Source: Micromonospora nigra (GTDB lineage Bacteria > Actinomycetota > Actinomycetes > Mycobacteriales > Micromonosporaceae). Taken from it: 64,000 nt of DNA. The translations under genes were made by a program, and so were the position numbers. The notes beneath the pieces were generated by a model. The model was given only the letters and a program-made list of their open reading frames with translations. It ran no database searches and was not told the DNA's origin. The DNA lies in assembly GCF_900091585.1 (NCBI RefSeq), contig NZ_FMHT01000002.1, positions 1-64,000 of the forward strand. The letters run 5' to 3'. Below, one piece after another: positions 48,807-58,052 of this stretch; the stretch's first letter is position 1, and each line of letters starts with the position of its first letter.

Positions 48807-49879
48807 TCTGCGGCTAGGCGACGGCGCCAGCGGGGTCCGTAGCGTCCGGTGTAGAGGGTGAGTAGGCCTGACCAGCGTCCGGTGTCCAGGTTATGCAGGA
48901 CGTCGGTGTGGGTGTGGCCCCGCGCGGCGGCGGCGCAGAGGACGGCATAGCAGGCTTCTGAGCGGGTCCAGGGGCGGCCGTCGTGGGTGGTGTGGGAGTC
49001 GGGCCATACGCCTTGCTCGGCGATCGCCGTGTGCAGGGGGCTTAGCGGGCGGGGCCGACCGGCCTGCAGAACGTGCGGCGTGGTGGTGATGGGCTGGTGG
49101 TCGGGGGTTAGGTCCGCGAGGCGGGCCAGGGCGCGGGTGACGAGGTCGGCCGCTGATCGGGTGGTCACCGCCTGGTAGGCCTCGGGTAGCGGGGTGGTCA
49201 GGCGGCGGAATCCGCCGTCTTTGCAGGGCGAGCCGGGGGCGGTGAGGCAGCCCTCGTCGGGGTTGACCGTGGGGCTGATGTCGAGAGTGGGCCAGAGGCG
49301 GCGGCAGGCGGTGACGAGTTGGCGGACTTGATCGAGGGTGATGGGGACTGCGAGGGGGATCCAGACGTGGCGGCCGCCGCTGGCGGCGACGTCGCAGATG
49401 GGTCGGCCGCCGAGCTGCCGGAAGAACTGTGCGGCGTCGTTGGCGTGGGCGGCGACAGTGGCGGCGTCGTGGCCCTTGGGGTCGAAGTCGAGGCCGAGAG
49501 CCCAGCCCACTCCCCCGCTGTAGAGCCGGAGGGCTGCGGGCCGGTCGGGCAGGGTCGGGGTGAGTCGCTGGTCGCGCGGATAGACGTGCCGGCGTTGTGT
49601 GCGCGAGTAGCGGCGCAGGCGCATGTAGGGGCTGCGGGTGAGGTGGGGCGCGAGGGCTCGCCAGGTGTGCTCCGCGACCTGACGCGGGTCACACTCCGCC
49701 GGGCTTCCTAGTCTGCTAGGAGGAATGGTCGGGGGCGGTGATGCCGAGGGCATCGCCGGGTGGTCGGCTCCCGCCGGCGTGAGGCCGGGGAGAGGGGTCT
49801 GGACCGCGGGCACGCGGTGACACGCCGGGCCGATTTCGGACAGGCTGATGCGTGCCAGCGGGGCAGGTGCTACCGTCAT
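48578..49879 (-). CDS. Prim-Pol replication protein
   Basis: ATG 49879 (MTVAPAPLARISLSEIG). After a variable N-terminus carrying MPSASP from palindrome copy 20, a Prim-Pol/AEP-like fold appears: RLYSGGVGWALGLDFDPKGH with D131 and D133, and H171 in AASGGRHVWIPL. A helical region follows (WPDSHTTHDGRPWTRSEACY, YGPRWRRRLAAEWRKAHAAV). Protein-like sequence ends at about residue 391, near HNTGG, close to the C7 run at 48736. The last 40 residues are probably out of frame. A likely replication initiator or primase of the element. Confidence 0.75.
   Translation of the reverse strand: MTVAPAPLARISLSEIGPACHRVPAVQTPLPGLTPAGADHPAMPSASPPPTIPPSRLGSPAECDPRQVAEHTWRALAPHLTRSPYMRLRRYSRTQRRHVYPRDQRLTPTLPDRPAALRLYSGGVGWALGLDFDPKGHDAATVAAHANDAAQFFRQLGGRPICDVAASGGRHVWIPLAVPITLDQVRQLVTACRRLWPTLDISPTVNPDEGCLTAPGSPCKDGGFRRLTTPLPEAYQAVTTRSAADLVTRALARLADLTPDHQPITTTPHVLQAGRPRPLSPLHTAIAEQGVWPDSHTTHDGRPWTRSEACYAVLCAAAARGHTHTDVLHNLDTGRWSGLLTLYTGRYGPRWRRRLAAEWRKAHAAVSASTHAPQATHNTGGVGERSLIVISFVAGSRSHSQPSTSSSAEDKDTTPGCCCGGWPGSAGASAAAT
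49739..49755. repeat. Dispersed palindrome, copy 20 (degenerate, coding)
   Basis: TGATGCCGAGGGCATCG, three changes; encodes AMPSASP in the Prim-Pol N-terminus, minus strand. Confidence 0.65.
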
Positions 49880-50018
49880 GGCAGCGACGCCTCCACAGGC
49901 ATAGCGCAACTCGGTTCGGGACCTCCGGCGGCGGGCAACCACAAGGAATCTCGGACTGAGTGCTGGTCTTCAGTTGTGAGGTGGCCGAGCTGCGACCCTC
50001 GGCCTTACCTCGCTAGTG

Positions 50019-50046
50019 CGCCCCGGTTCCGTACCGGGGCGTTCTT
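50019..50046. terminator. Hairpin CGCCCCGGT/ACCGGGGCG
   Basis: A perfect 9-bp stem with loop TCCGT followed by TTCTT on the plus strand, in the gap after the 95-aa gene (minus) and upstream of the Prim-Pol leader. Confidence 0.6.
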
Positions 50047-50090
50047 CATGTCAGCGTCTGGCGAGATCCTTTCCGTGGTGTAGGCGTTCG

Positions 50091-50378
50091 TCAGGCGGCG
50101 TAGGACGCGCGGTGAGGCAGGTCGACCAGGGACGCCTGTTCGGTGGGCCGGGTGGCCCAGACGGGTAGGCCGTCCTCGTCGACGGGCATCCGGGCGAGCA
50201 GTTCGTTGATCACTGCCGATGCGCTGGTGCCCATCGCCTTCATCGCCTGGTTGAGCTTGGCGGCGTTGGCCGGTTCGATCGTCGGGTTCGGCCGCCAGGT
50301 GCCACCGGATGAGGCGTCGTACTGCGGCGGGTTGCCCTTCTGCGGGGCTCCGAGGCGTGCTCCTCTGCGCTGTGGCAT
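50091..50378 (-). CDS. Ribbon-helix-helix-like small protein, 95 aa
   Basis: ATG 50378 (MPQRRGARLGAPQKGNPPQY). PNPTIEPANAAKLNQAMKAM followed by TSASAVINELLARMPVDEDG has the strand-helix-helix pattern of CopG/Arc-type DNA-binding proteins. Such proteins control plasmid copy number, partition or transfer. It lies between the Prim-Pol gene and the cell-wall hydrolase. Confidence 0.65.
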   Translation of the reverse strand: MPQRRGARLGAPQKGNPPQYDASSGGTWRPNPTIEPANAAKLNQAMKAMGTSASAVINELLARMPVDEDGLPVWATRPTEQASLVDLPHRASYAA

Positions 50379-50500
50379 GTGATGATCCAACCATGCCGGA
50401 CCCGGTACGTACCACAATTCCTCCGGCGTGTTTTCGGCGTGTGTGGAAGCGTTTTTCGTCGGATTTCTAAGGCTGTCTAGGGCGGCTGGGTGGTCCGTCT

Positions 50501-51517
50501 TCAGTAGACGGATATGTGGACGTGGTTGGTGTGTTCTCCGCTCGGTCCGGTGCCGCCGAAGGGATTGGTGTAGGAGTGCCATCCCTCGGCGGGGGACCAC
50601 ACCTGCCGGTACCAGATGACGTACATGATCCCGAGTCGGTCGGCGTTGGCGACGGCCCACGCCGCCATGGCGTCGCCGCGTGCGCGCTGGGCTCCGGTGG
50701 CGGCACCTCCGGAGGTCATCATCCAGTCGCAGGCGCGGCCCTTGGGATGCTCGCCCGGGCCGGACGGTCTGAAGCAGCCGGGGTTGGCATAGCCGGCGCC
50801 CTTGGCCTGGGCGATGAGGTGGGCGGTTCGCGGGGTCAGGCAGCCCCGGTTGGTGGTGGGGTCGGGGCGCACGACGCAGCCCTCTTTGGGCCAGGTCCCG
50901 TCGGGGTTGCGGGGTGCGGGTGCCGCTGAGCCTGCGGTGATCTGGTCGCAGTCGAGCTCGGTGTCTGCGAGCTCACGCAGGGCCGCCAGGGCGGTAGCGG
51001 TGTGCTTGGCGTACGCGTCGGGATAGGCGCTGCGCTGGACGGTCTGGGCTGCCACGGTCAGCGGCAGGGTCTGCCAGTCCGGCACTTTGGACAGGGCGGT
51101 GTAGAAGGCCGTCGCCGCGTAGGTGGGGTCGTTGACCTGCTCACGGGTGCCCCAGCCGGGCGGAGTTTGCTGGAACAGCCCGCTGGATCCGTGGCGGTCC
51201 GGTGTGGGGTCGTTGCGCAAGCTGGATTCCTGGGCGGCCGTGGCGATGGCGATAGCCCAGGCTCGCGGCGGAAGCTGTCGCTGTTGGCCGATGGCGAGGA
51301 TGGTTCGGGCGTGGCGTTGCTGCTCGGGGTCCAAGCGCCATGCGGTTCCCGTGGAGGTCAGGCAGTCCGTGGCGCTGGCGACGGCGGACTGCCTGGGAGT
51401 CGCTGCGGTGGTGGCGACGATGACACCGCCGAGCAGGAGGACGACGCCGGCACCGGCGGCGGCGAGCCGGCTCATCGGTTTATCGCCATCCACGAACGTT
51501 GCAAGCCTCTGTAGCAT
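50501..51517 (-). CDS. Secreted peptidoglycan hydrolase (lytic transglycosylase-like), VirB1-type
   Basis: A 338-residue exported protein. Residues 15-41 form a signal anchor (SRLAAAGAGVVLLLGGVIVA). A goose-lysozyme-like region follows: IAIATAAQESSLRNDP with candidate catalytic Glu, HGSSGLFQQTPPGWGT, DPTYAATAFYTAL. The C-terminal domain (HLIAQAKGAGYANPGCFRPS, GRACDWMM, GEHTNHVHISVY) matches the actinobacterial ARB_07466-like hydrolase tail. It would open the wall for the conjugation channel. It is divergent from the T4SS operon, sharing a 164-bp control region. Confidence 0.8.
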   Translation of the reverse strand: MLQRLATFVDGDKPMSRLAAAGAGVVLLLGGVIVATTAATPRQSAVASATDCLTSTGTAWRLDPEQQRHARTILAIGQQRQLPPRAWAIAIATAAQESSLRNDPTPDRHGSSGLFQQTPPGWGTREQVNDPTYAATAFYTALSKVPDWQTLPLTVAAQTVQRSAYPDAYAKHTATALAALRELADTELDCDQITAGSAAPAPRNPDGTWPKEGCVVRPDPTTNRGCLTPRTAHLIAQAKGAGYANPGCFRPSGPGEHPKGRACDWMMTSGGAATGAQRARGDAMAAWAVANADRLGIMYVIWYRQVWSPAEGWHSYTNPFGGTGPSGEHTNHVHISVY

Positions 51518-51681
51518 ATCTTCTCCATCCTGTCAATAGGCCGGTTCGTGATTCCGGGCGCTTCCGGGCTGTTGGTCTTCCAGCGCCGTGGCGACGGACC
51601 GCTCGGGGTGCAGCCGCCGGGTCGTGTCACTCGCCGCATAAGTTGGTACCGTACTCCATGTTGAACGGGGGAGAAGATACC

Positions 51682-52845
51682 GTGACCGAGGGTCAAAGTC
51701 GCGATGTGCTGTTTCCGGGAGCGGAGCGAGCACGCGCGTACGGAGCGCCGCCGTCACCGCCGAGCGTGCGAGACACCTCGTCGGAGGCGCAGGCGCAGAT
51801 ACCGCCGCCACCGGTGGTGCCCGCCGCTGACCAGGAGGTTGTCGGGCCGGCGGGCGACCGGAAGCACCGGTCGCAGGGCAGCACGGATCGCGACGGTGAG
51901 CGCGGTCGACGGCTGGTGGATGCCGCGGGCGGGGTGGTCGCGGCAGCCGAATGGGGGTGGCGGGGGCGCCTGAACAGGTGGACGTTCGGCATGGCCAGGG
52001 TGCCTGCTACTCGGGAGGAGCGGGCCTATCGGGTGGGCCAGGTGCAAGTCCTCCGGGCGTTCGCCGCGCCGCAGCAGGTGGTGGTCGCCAATCCCAAGGG
52101 GGGTGCGGGCAAGACGCCGGTCACGCTGGGCTTGGCCGCCACGTTGGGATGGTTCCGGGGCGGTTACACCTTGGCCTGGGACAACAACGAGACGCGCGGC
52201 ACCCTGGGGCTGCGGGCGGAGGAGGCAGTGCACGAGAGGAACGTCGTGGACCTGCTCAAGTCCATCGACGGCTTCCTGAACGCTCGTGCCAGCGTCGGGC
52301 ACCTCGGCGGTTTCGTTCGTCCGCAGAGCGCGCATTTCGATGTGCTCGCTAGCGATGATGTGCCCGGACGAATGGACGTCATCGACGCTGCCGGTTTCCA
52401 TCAACTCGCTGATGTCCTTGGCCGCTTCTATCGGTTCATGGTTATCGATACGGGCAACAATGTGAGGGCCGCGAATTGGTGGGCGGCGACCTCATCGGCC
52501 GACTGTCTTGTGGTGCCGACGACGGTACGGGCGGATGTCGCGGAAACCGGTTTGTGGATGCTGCATCACCTCGCGCGTCTGGGTCGTACTGATTTGGTTC
52601 GCGGTGCGGTGGCGGTGGTGTCGTGCGCGGACCCGAAGGTGGACCACGGCTTGCTCACCGCCATCGTCGAGCGCTACCGCGAGGTGGTGCGGGAGGTGGT
52701 GGTGTTGCCGTTCGACCCACGGCTGAGCGCCGGCGACCGGGTGACGTACCGGGACTTGGGAGAACCGCTTCGTCGAGCGCTCCTGATGGCGGCCGTCGCA
52801 GTCGTTGACGCTCTGTCAGCAGCGCAGCAGCAGAAGGGGGCATGA
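51682..52845 (+). CDS. MinD/ParA-like ATPase of the T4SS operon
   Basis: GTG 51682 follows GGGGGAGAA and heads a ten-gene operon. Residues 1-95 are disordered and Pro-rich. Deviant Walker A KGGAGKTP (139-146) has Pro in place of the usual Thr/Ser after GKT. The rest (TLAWDNNETRGTLGLRA, YRFMVIDTGNNVRAAN, VVSCADPKVDHG) is MinD/ParA-like. Such ATPases recur at the head of actinobacterial T4SS loci and may place the apparatus in the cell. Confidence 0.8.
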   Translation: MTEGQSRDVLFPGAERARAYGAPPSPPSVRDTSSEAQAQIPPPPVVPAADQEVVGPAGDRKHRSQGSTDRDGERGRRLVDAAGGVVAAAEWGWRGRLNRWTFGMARVPATREERAYRVGQVQVLRAFAAPQQVVVANPKGGAGKTPVTLGLAATLGWFRGGYTLAWDNNETRGTLGLRAEEAVHERNVVDLLKSIDGFLNARASVGHLGGFVRPQSAHFDVLASDDVPGRMDVIDAAGFHQLADVLGRFYRFMVIDTGNNVRAANWWAATSSADCLVVPTTVRADVAETGLWMLHHLARLGRTDLVRGAVAVVSCADPKVDHGLLTAIVERYREVVREVVVLPFDPRLSAGDRVTYRDLGEPLRRALLMAAVAVVDALSAAQQQKGA

Positions 52846-52848
52846 GGG

Positions 52849-53205
52849 ATGAGCGCACTGCGGACGGTCATCGAGTGGTGGGCGGCGGCGCCGACACCGA
52901 CTCCGGCACCGGGGGGAGGCGGGGTCAAGAACCCGCTGGACGGGGTGACGCCGGACATGGGGGTGCTGGGTGGTCCCTTCACGGCTACCTGGGTGCGCGT
53001 CGCGGGTGCGATCTGGGCGCTGATGATCGCGGTGGTGGCCCTGTATGTCGGGGCGGGTTTTGTGTCCATGGCGCAGGCTCGCCAGCTGAACAACTCACAC
53101 ATGATGAGCGAGGCAACGAGCAGCGTGAAGCTGCGCTTGGCGGCGCTGGGGGGCGTGGTGCTGCTGCCGTTGATCGTCGGCGCAGTGATCGCCGCGGTGG
53201 GGTAG
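52849..53205 (+). CDS. Small two-span membrane protein of the T4SS (VirB2/TrbC position)
   Basis: 118 residues with two membrane segments (VRVAGAIWALMIAVVALYVG and LRLAALGGVVLLPLIVGAVI) separated by a short polar loop (SMAQARQLNNSHMMSE). Size and topology fit a pilin-like or VirB2/VirB3-type subunit, but similarity is not certain. It lies 3 bp after the ATPase stop. Confidence 0.65.
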   Translation: MSALRTVIEWWAAAPTPTPAPGGGGVKNPLDGVTPDMGVLGGPFTATWVRVAGAIWALMIAVVALYVGAGFVSMAQARQLNNSHMMSEATSSVKLRLAALGGVVLLPLIVGAVIAAVG

Positions 53206-53207
53206 TC

Positions 53208-53951
53208 GTGACGCGTCGGGGTGGGTTGGCGGTCGCGGTGGCCGTGATCGCCGCGGTGGCGGTGGCGTGGCTCGTGCCGACCGGCCGAACAGTGATGCCG
53301 GCGGCATCACCCCCGACCCTGCCATCGGGTTGGAGTGTGCAGCACCCACCGGTAGTAGGGCTGCCGCGATCCGAAGTAATACCGGGGGAGGGCGCCGCGC
53401 GGGTCAGCGAGGGCGTGCCGGTCGGGTACGCGCGTACTGAGCAGGGAGCGGTGCAGGCGGCGACGGCATGGCTGGCGTTGGTTGAAGGCGCGGCGGGTCT
53501 GGATGCCTCCCGACGCGAGGCGTTGCTCTCCGGGATCGGCGGCGGCGAGTTCGTCCAGGCGGCGCAGGCACGGCTAACGGCGCGGGCTCTGGTGCTTGGG
53601 CTGGATGACCGCGGGCTCTCCGCTCGGGGGCCGGTGATGGCGGTGGTGTGGCTGGATCGCGGTGCGTATCGGGTGGCCCGCTTCTCATCCGTATCGGCTG
53701 AGATCGACATCTGGTACGCGTACACGCTAGGTGTACGGGTGGCTGGCGAGCCGGCGGCACCGCTGCGGTGGCATCGCGCGAAGGTGCAGCTGCGGTGGGC
53801 GGCAGCGGAGGGGGACTGGCGTCTGGTGTCGGACCTGGTGATCGAGGACGGGCCTGACCCGGGTGTACCGGAGCCGTCCGCAGTGGACAAGGCAGATGCC
53901 CTGACCGGCATCGGTCAAGGGTGGCGGCTGTATGCGACGTCATTGGACTGA
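53208..53951 (+). CDS. Single-span T4SS protein, possibly VirB8/TcpC-like, 247 aa
   Basis: GTG 53208. One N-terminal membrane segment (GLAVAVAVIAAVAVAWLVPT) is directly followed by VMPAASP from palindrome copy 21. The extracytoplasmic part (AATAWLALVEGAAGLDASRR, VAVVWLDRGAYRVARFSSVS-like segments, DWRLVSDLV) resembles the NTF2-like fold of VirB8-type scaffold proteins. Assignment is by topology and place. Confidence 0.6.
   Translation: MTRRGGLAVAVAVIAAVAVAWLVPTGRTVMPAASPPTLPSGWSVQHPPVVGLPRSEVIPGEGAARVSEGVPVGYARTEQGAVQAATAWLALVEGAAGLDASRREALLSGIGGGEFVQAAQARLTARALVLGLDDRGLSARGPVMAVVWLDRGAYRVARFSSVSAEIDIWYAYTLGVRVAGEPAAPLRWHRAKVQLRWAAAEGDWRLVSDLVIEDGPDPGVPEPSAVDKADALTGIGQGWRLYATSLD
53293..53309. 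repeat. Dispersed palindrome, copy 21 (perfect, coding)
   Basis: TGATGCCGGCGGCATCA; encodes VMPAASP just after the membrane span of the 247-aa protein. Confidence 0.95.
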
Positions 53952-53962
53952 GGAGAACTGAC

Positions 53963-54709
53963 GTGAGCAACAAGGATCAGGCCGCGGGTACGGCAGGGGA
54001 ATGGGGACGTGCGGGTTGGTCTCGCCGATCCCTGCTCCTGGTGGCGGTGGTCGCTGCGCTGGCTGTTGCCGGTGCCATCGTGGCCTTGACTCGCGGTGGG
54101 GACGAGAGCCCCGCTCCAGCTACGAGCGCCACACCGCCGGCCGGTGAGCTTGGTTTACGCTCGGATGTGCCCGCTTGCTCGGGTGGCGCCGAACCGGCGC
54201 AGGCGGTTGTAGCGACCCTGACCACCGCAGCGACCCCGGAGGGCGCGGCGGAAACGGCCGCCGCGGTGGTGCGGTGGACAGAGAGCACCGTGTTCGCCCA
54301 GCCGGGGGCGGTAGACATGGTGCGTCGGGTAGGCAACGACTTCGGATCGCCGGAGCTGATAGCCCTCCAGCAGGGGCAGGCACCCTACCTGTCGCGGATG
54401 ACGGTCAGTCACCCGCAGCCGTCACGTGGCGCCTTCCGAGTGATGGGGGACGGGACTAGCGCCACGGTGACCGTGCTGCTGCCAGTGCGGTGGTCCACGG
54501 GTGCTGCGGTGCACGACGACTGGCGGGCTGTCGACGTCCGCCTGGACCGGCTGGCGGATCGGTGGGCGGTGGTGTCGGCGGCGAGCAGTGAACTCCCCGA
54601 CGGAGTGAAGCCCTTGCAGGGCGCGGCGGTCACCGATCAGGACTGGTCCCGCTACGGGTCGGCGCTGAGCGCCAACGGATTCCGCAGGTACGCCAGTGGC
54701 GACTGCTGA
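53963..54709 (+). CDS. Single-span T4SS protein, 248 aa
   Basis: GTG 53963 after GAGGAG. One membrane segment (SLLLVAVVAALAVAGAIVAL) and an extracytoplasmic domain (VDMVRRVGNDFGSPELIALQ, FRVMGDGTSATVTVLLPVRW, WRAVDVRLDRLADRWAVVSA) again with NTF2-like features. Probably a partner of the preceding protein. It overlaps the next gene by 14 bp. Confidence 0.6.
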   Translation: MSNKDQAAGTAGEWGRAGWSRRSLLLVAVVAALAVAGAIVALTRGGDESPAPATSATPPAGELGLRSDVPACSGGAEPAQAVVATLTTAATPEGAAETAAAVVRWTESTVFAQPGAVDMVRRVGNDFGSPELIALQQGQAPYLSRMTVSHPQPSRGAFRVMGDGTSATVTVLLPVRWSTGAAVHDDWRAVDVRLDRLADRWAVVSAASSELPDGVKPLQGAAVTDQDWSRYGSALSANGFRRYASGDC

Positions 54710-56510
54710 CAACCTCCGCAAGGCCGGTCGGTGGGCGGCGCGGTGTCTGGTGATCGTGGTGGCGTGCCTGGCGGTGATGCCGGCGGCATCACCAGCATCG
54801 GCGGACCCGGCCGAAGACCAGGCAGCGGCGGAGGTCGCGGCAGGGCGGTGCGCGAAGGTGCGCGAGGACCTGATGATCCCCCGGCCGTTCGTGCAGGTCT
54901 GCGAGTCCCGCTTGGTCGACGCTCTCAAGGAGGGCGCGGCGTCGACCGGAGACGCGGTCGAGCGAATCTGTGAGTGGTTGCCTGATCTGCCGCTGGTGGG
55001 CGATGTCTGCAGTCGGGTGAAGCAGCTCATGGCGGGCATCGCCGAGGAGTACCAGCAGCGACTCGCGACGCTGAAGGCAGGCGTCGACTTCGCTCAGGAT
55101 CCCTGGGGCCAGGCCATGAAACGGGTGGCGGATCACCTGGGCACGTCGCTGAGTGACCTGCTGACCCGGGTAGTGACGAACCTGGCGCATCTGACCGCGC
55201 CAGATGTGCGGTCAGAGGCGTTCGTCCAGTCATATGCGGCGGGCTCCGGGATCGCCATGTTCGTCCTGGCGGCGATGCTCGCGCGGGTCTTCTACAAAGC
55301 CGGGTCGGGCGAAATGACGGGCGAGGAGCTGGCTGATTCAGTGTGGCGGCGACTGCCGTGGGCGATGGTCCTAGTGCTGTTCGGGCCGGGCCTGGGTTAC
55401 CTGCTGGTGCAGCTGTCCAACGGCGCGACGGCCAGCATCATGGGCTATTTCGCCACGGATGTGGCATCGCTGGCGGCGAAGCTGAATCAGATGGCGGTGC
55501 CGGCCAACATAGGGCTGATCCCGGGCGGCCCTTTGATCGTGATTCTCATCATGGTGGCCGCGCTGGTAGGGGCGTTCGCGCTGCTGGTGGGTCTGCTCGT
55601 GCAGCTGCTGACCCTGTACCTCACCGGCGCAGTCATGGCGATCGCGTTCGTTCTGGCGATCGACCCGGCGACTCGGCCCCAGGCGCAGAAGCTGCCGGCC
55701 CTGTGGTTGTGGTTGCTGGCTGGCCGACCCCTGGTGTTCTTCATGCTGGGTGTGGTGGCCAAGTACGGTGACAACTCTTTCAGCGTGGCGGCCATCCAGG
55801 ACGACGGGATGCGGGCGCTGGTATCGGCGCTGGTAGCGGCATTGATGCTGCTGTTCGTCGGGTTCGCGCCGTGGGCGGTGGTGAAGTTCGCGCCAGTGTT
55901 GCCCGGTGGCGGCGCGGAGCGAATAGCCCGATCAAAGCGGTCATCGAACAGCGCGTTCAGCGGGGTTGCCAGCTCGGCGATGATGCAGATGGCGTATCGA
56001 CGGATGTCCTCCGGTCCATCGTCCGACTCTGGTGGAGGGGGCGGAGGCGGTCCTCGCCCCGCCGATGGTGGTCAGAACGGGTCCGGGTCACGCTCGCCGC
56101 AGCATCAAGGCGCCACTGCGCAGTCGTCGACGCAGCCGCGCTCCGCGTCCAGCCGCGCAGGGCAGGGCAGCGGTGGGGGCCAGGCTGAGGCGGCACCTTC
56201 GCGGTCCACCGCGGGGACCTCGGCATCGTCTGGCAGCGCGGGGTCGTCGGCCGCTGGTTCGTCGGCCGTGTCGGGCAGTGGCGCGTCCGCCGGCGGCAGT
56301 GCGTCTGCCGGCGGTGGTGCGTCCGCTGGCGGTGGGGCAGGTGCCGGGGCGGGCGCGGCCGGGGGAGCGGGCGCGGCGGCTGGTGCCGGCGCGACCGTGG
56401 CCACCGGAGGTGTGGCCGCAGGGGCTCTGCTCGCCGCGCAGGCCGCCGCAGCCACTAAGCAGAAGATCGACGATGCTGCGCATCGCGCAGGCGACGTGGT
56501 GGGAGATTAG
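54696..56510 (+). CDS. Polytopic T4SS membrane protein, VirB6/TrbL-like
   Basis: 604 residues. The signal peptide (ARCLVIVVACLAVMPAASPA, cleavage near ASA-D) takes its last part from palindrome copy 22. About six to seven membrane segments follow (GIAMFVLAAMLARVF, WAMVLVLFGPGLGYLLVQL, LIVILIMVAALVGAFALLVG, AVMAIAFVLAI, WLLAGRPLVFFMLGVVAKYG, ALVAALMLLFVGFAPWAVV). The C-terminal 180 residues are a Gly/Ser/Ala-rich tail. The layout matches VirB6/TrbL channel proteins of Gram-positive T4SS. Confidence 0.8.
   Translation: MATADNLRKAGRWAARCLVIVVACLAVMPAASPASADPAEDQAAAEVAAGRCAKVREDLMIPRPFVQVCESRLVDALKEGAASTGDAVERICEWLPDLPLVGDVCSRVKQLMAGIAEEYQQRLATLKAGVDFAQDPWGQAMKRVADHLGTSLSDLLTRVVTNLAHLTAPDVRSEAFVQSYAAGSGIAMFVLAAMLARVFYKAGSGEMTGEELADSVWRRLPWAMVLVLFGPGLGYLLVQLSNGATASIMGYFATDVASLAAKLNQMAVPANIGLIPGGPLIVILIMVAALVGAFALLVGLLVQLLTLYLTGAVMAIAFVLAIDPATRPQAQKLPALWLWLLAGRPLVFFMLGVVAKYGDNSFSVAAIQDDGMRALVSALVAALMLLFVGFAPWAVVKFAPVLPGGGAERIARSKRSSNSAFSGVASSAMMQMAYRRMSSGPSSDSGGGGGGGPRPADGGQNGSGSRSPQHQGATAQSSTQPRSASSRAGQGSGGGQAEAAPSRSTAGTSASSGSAGSSAAGSSAVSGSGASAGGSASAGGGASAGGGAGAGAGAAGGAGAAAGAGATVATGGVAAGALLAAQAAAATKQKIDDAAHRAGDVVGD
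54775..54791. repeat. Dispersed palindrome, copy 22 (perfect, coding)
   Basis: TGATGCCGGCGGCATCA; encodes VMPAASP in the signal peptide C-region; arms extend to 21 bp. Confidence 0.95.
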
Positions 56511-56513
56511 CCA

Positions 56514-58052
56514 GTGAGTGACGCACCGGTTCGCACCTCCCGGCTCGGCGGAGAGATCCGGGCGCGTGGATTCCTTGGGGGCGCCCGCAGTCGTACCGGC
56601 AACATCGTGGTCAGCGTCTGTCTCGGCGCCGGTCTCCTCATCGCAGTGAGCGTCGGCGGGCTCGGCGGACTGGCGTCCGGAGCAGCGATCTTCTGCGGCG
56701 GATATGTGCTGACCCGACAGAGCCACCTCACCGGCCGGTCACCGGGCACAGAGATGGTGTTGCGCGGGTGGTGGGAGCTGCGTCGTCGACGGGGTGAGAC
56801 AGAGCTGACTCCTGTCCACCTAGCCGAGCCAATCCCCGTGCCGACGACGAAAGCTGACCGGCGAGCGGCCGGTCGATGGGCACGGCGAACCCGAGACGAG
56901 GCACCAGGGCTGGAAGGGCTGACGTGGCTGTCCGGGCCGGATGATGCGGCGGTGCTCCTGCATCGGTCCCCCGGCGAGCAGTCCTACCTGTCGGTGGCCA
57001 TCGAGGTCGACGGCCAGCCCCCGGGGCTGCGCGCCCAAAGCGACTACGACCGGGCCGCAGCAGCGTACGGGCACCTGCTGGCCCGGTTGGCACGCGACGA
57101 AGGCTTGATCTCTGGCATCCAGTCGGTCACCCGCATCATGCCCACCGACTCCGCCGTGCACGAGCGGTGGGCGGCCGACCACGTGGACCCGCTGGCGCCG
57201 GCGACGCTGATCCAGTCCTATGCCGAGCTGGTACGGATGACCGCTGGCGCGACCGAGATGATGCGCCACTACCTCGTGCTGCGGCTACCGGTCACCGCGG
57301 TGTTCGCGCGGGCCGCCGCTGCCCACGGGGAGGGGGAAGCGGGGTGGGCACAGCTGGCGGTGGAGCAGGCGCACTGGGTGTCGACGCTGGCACGTCGAGC
57401 GGATCTGCGCAATCCGCGGCTGGTGAGCACCCACCGCCTCGCGGCGCTGCTGCGCCATCTGCAAAACCCGCAGTACCCCGTCGATCAGACGGTCGACGTC
57501 ACCTCCGGCACCTGGCTTCGATCGCGCCGCACGTTGCGGCACGCCGCAGTGGTGGATGAGGCCTGGTGGCACCGCGTCGCGGCCATCCCCGCGTCTGCGG
57601 TGACACCCGAGCCGGTACACACCCGGTGGATCGCTCCACTGTTGCACGGCATCACCCAGCCGGTTATCCGCACGATCAGCCTGCTTGTCGAGGTGCAGCC
57701 GGCGGCGAAGGCACGCCGCCGGGCCCGCGAGGACGTCACTGTGGATCGAGGCATCCGCGACGCCGCGCTGCACCGAGGCGCGGTCGACGACGGCACCCAG
57801 GCGGTGCAGCTGTCCGCGTCGGCACAACGTCTAGCGGATCTGCAACCCGGCTCGGGTATACACGGAGCGCGTTGGACGGGATATATGTGCGTGTCCGCCG
57901 CAAGTGAGGACGAGGTGATGCGCGCCTCGACCGCGCTGGCCGACGCCGCCGGCGAGTGCGGGATCAGCCACCTCGACTGGCTCGACACACGCCACGACAC
58001 GGCCATGCCAGCGACTTGGCCAGTCTGGCGAGGCATGGAGGCGCAACCGTGA
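56514..58052 (+). CDS. SCO6880-family T4SS protein (PrgI/VirB3-VirB4 N-terminal-like)
   Basis: 512 residues. Two close N-terminal hydrophobic segments (TGNIVVSVCLGAGLLIAVSV, GLASGAAIFCGGYVL) precede a soluble domain with GLTWLSGPDDAAVLLHRSPG, YLSVAIEVDGQPPGLRAQSD and VEQAHWVSTLARRADLRNPR. This matches the SCO6880 family that accompanies a separate VirB4 ATPase in actinobacterial systems. It overlaps the next gene by GTGA, so the two are coupled. Confidence 0.8.
   Translation: MSDAPVRTSRLGGEIRARGFLGGARSRTGNIVVSVCLGAGLLIAVSVGGLGGLASGAAIFCGGYVLTRQSHLTGRSPGTEMVLRGWWELRRRRGETELTPVHLAEPIPVPTTKADRRAAGRWARRTRDEAPGLEGLTWLSGPDDAAVLLHRSPGEQSYLSVAIEVDGQPPGLRAQSDYDRAAAAYGHLLARLARDEGLISGIQSVTRIMPTDSAVHERWAADHVDPLAPATLIQSYAELVRMTAGATEMMRHYLVLRLPVTAVFARAAAAHGEGEAGWAQLAVEQAHWVSTLARRADLRNPRLVSTHRLAALLRHLQNPQYPVDQTVDVTSGTWLRSRRTLRHAAVVDEAWWHRVAAIPASAVTPEPVHTRWIAPLLHGITQPVIRTISLLVEVQPAAKARRRAREDVTVDRGIRDAALHRGAVDDGTQAVQLSASAQRLADLQPGSGIHGARWTGYMCVSAASEDEVMRASTALADAAGECGISHLDWLDTRHDTAMPATWPVWRGMEAQP

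Noticed and set aside
49981-50046. tRNA-like segment near GAGGTGGCCGAGCTGCGACC
   Set aside because: No acceptor stem or T-loop sequence; only a simple hairpin is present.
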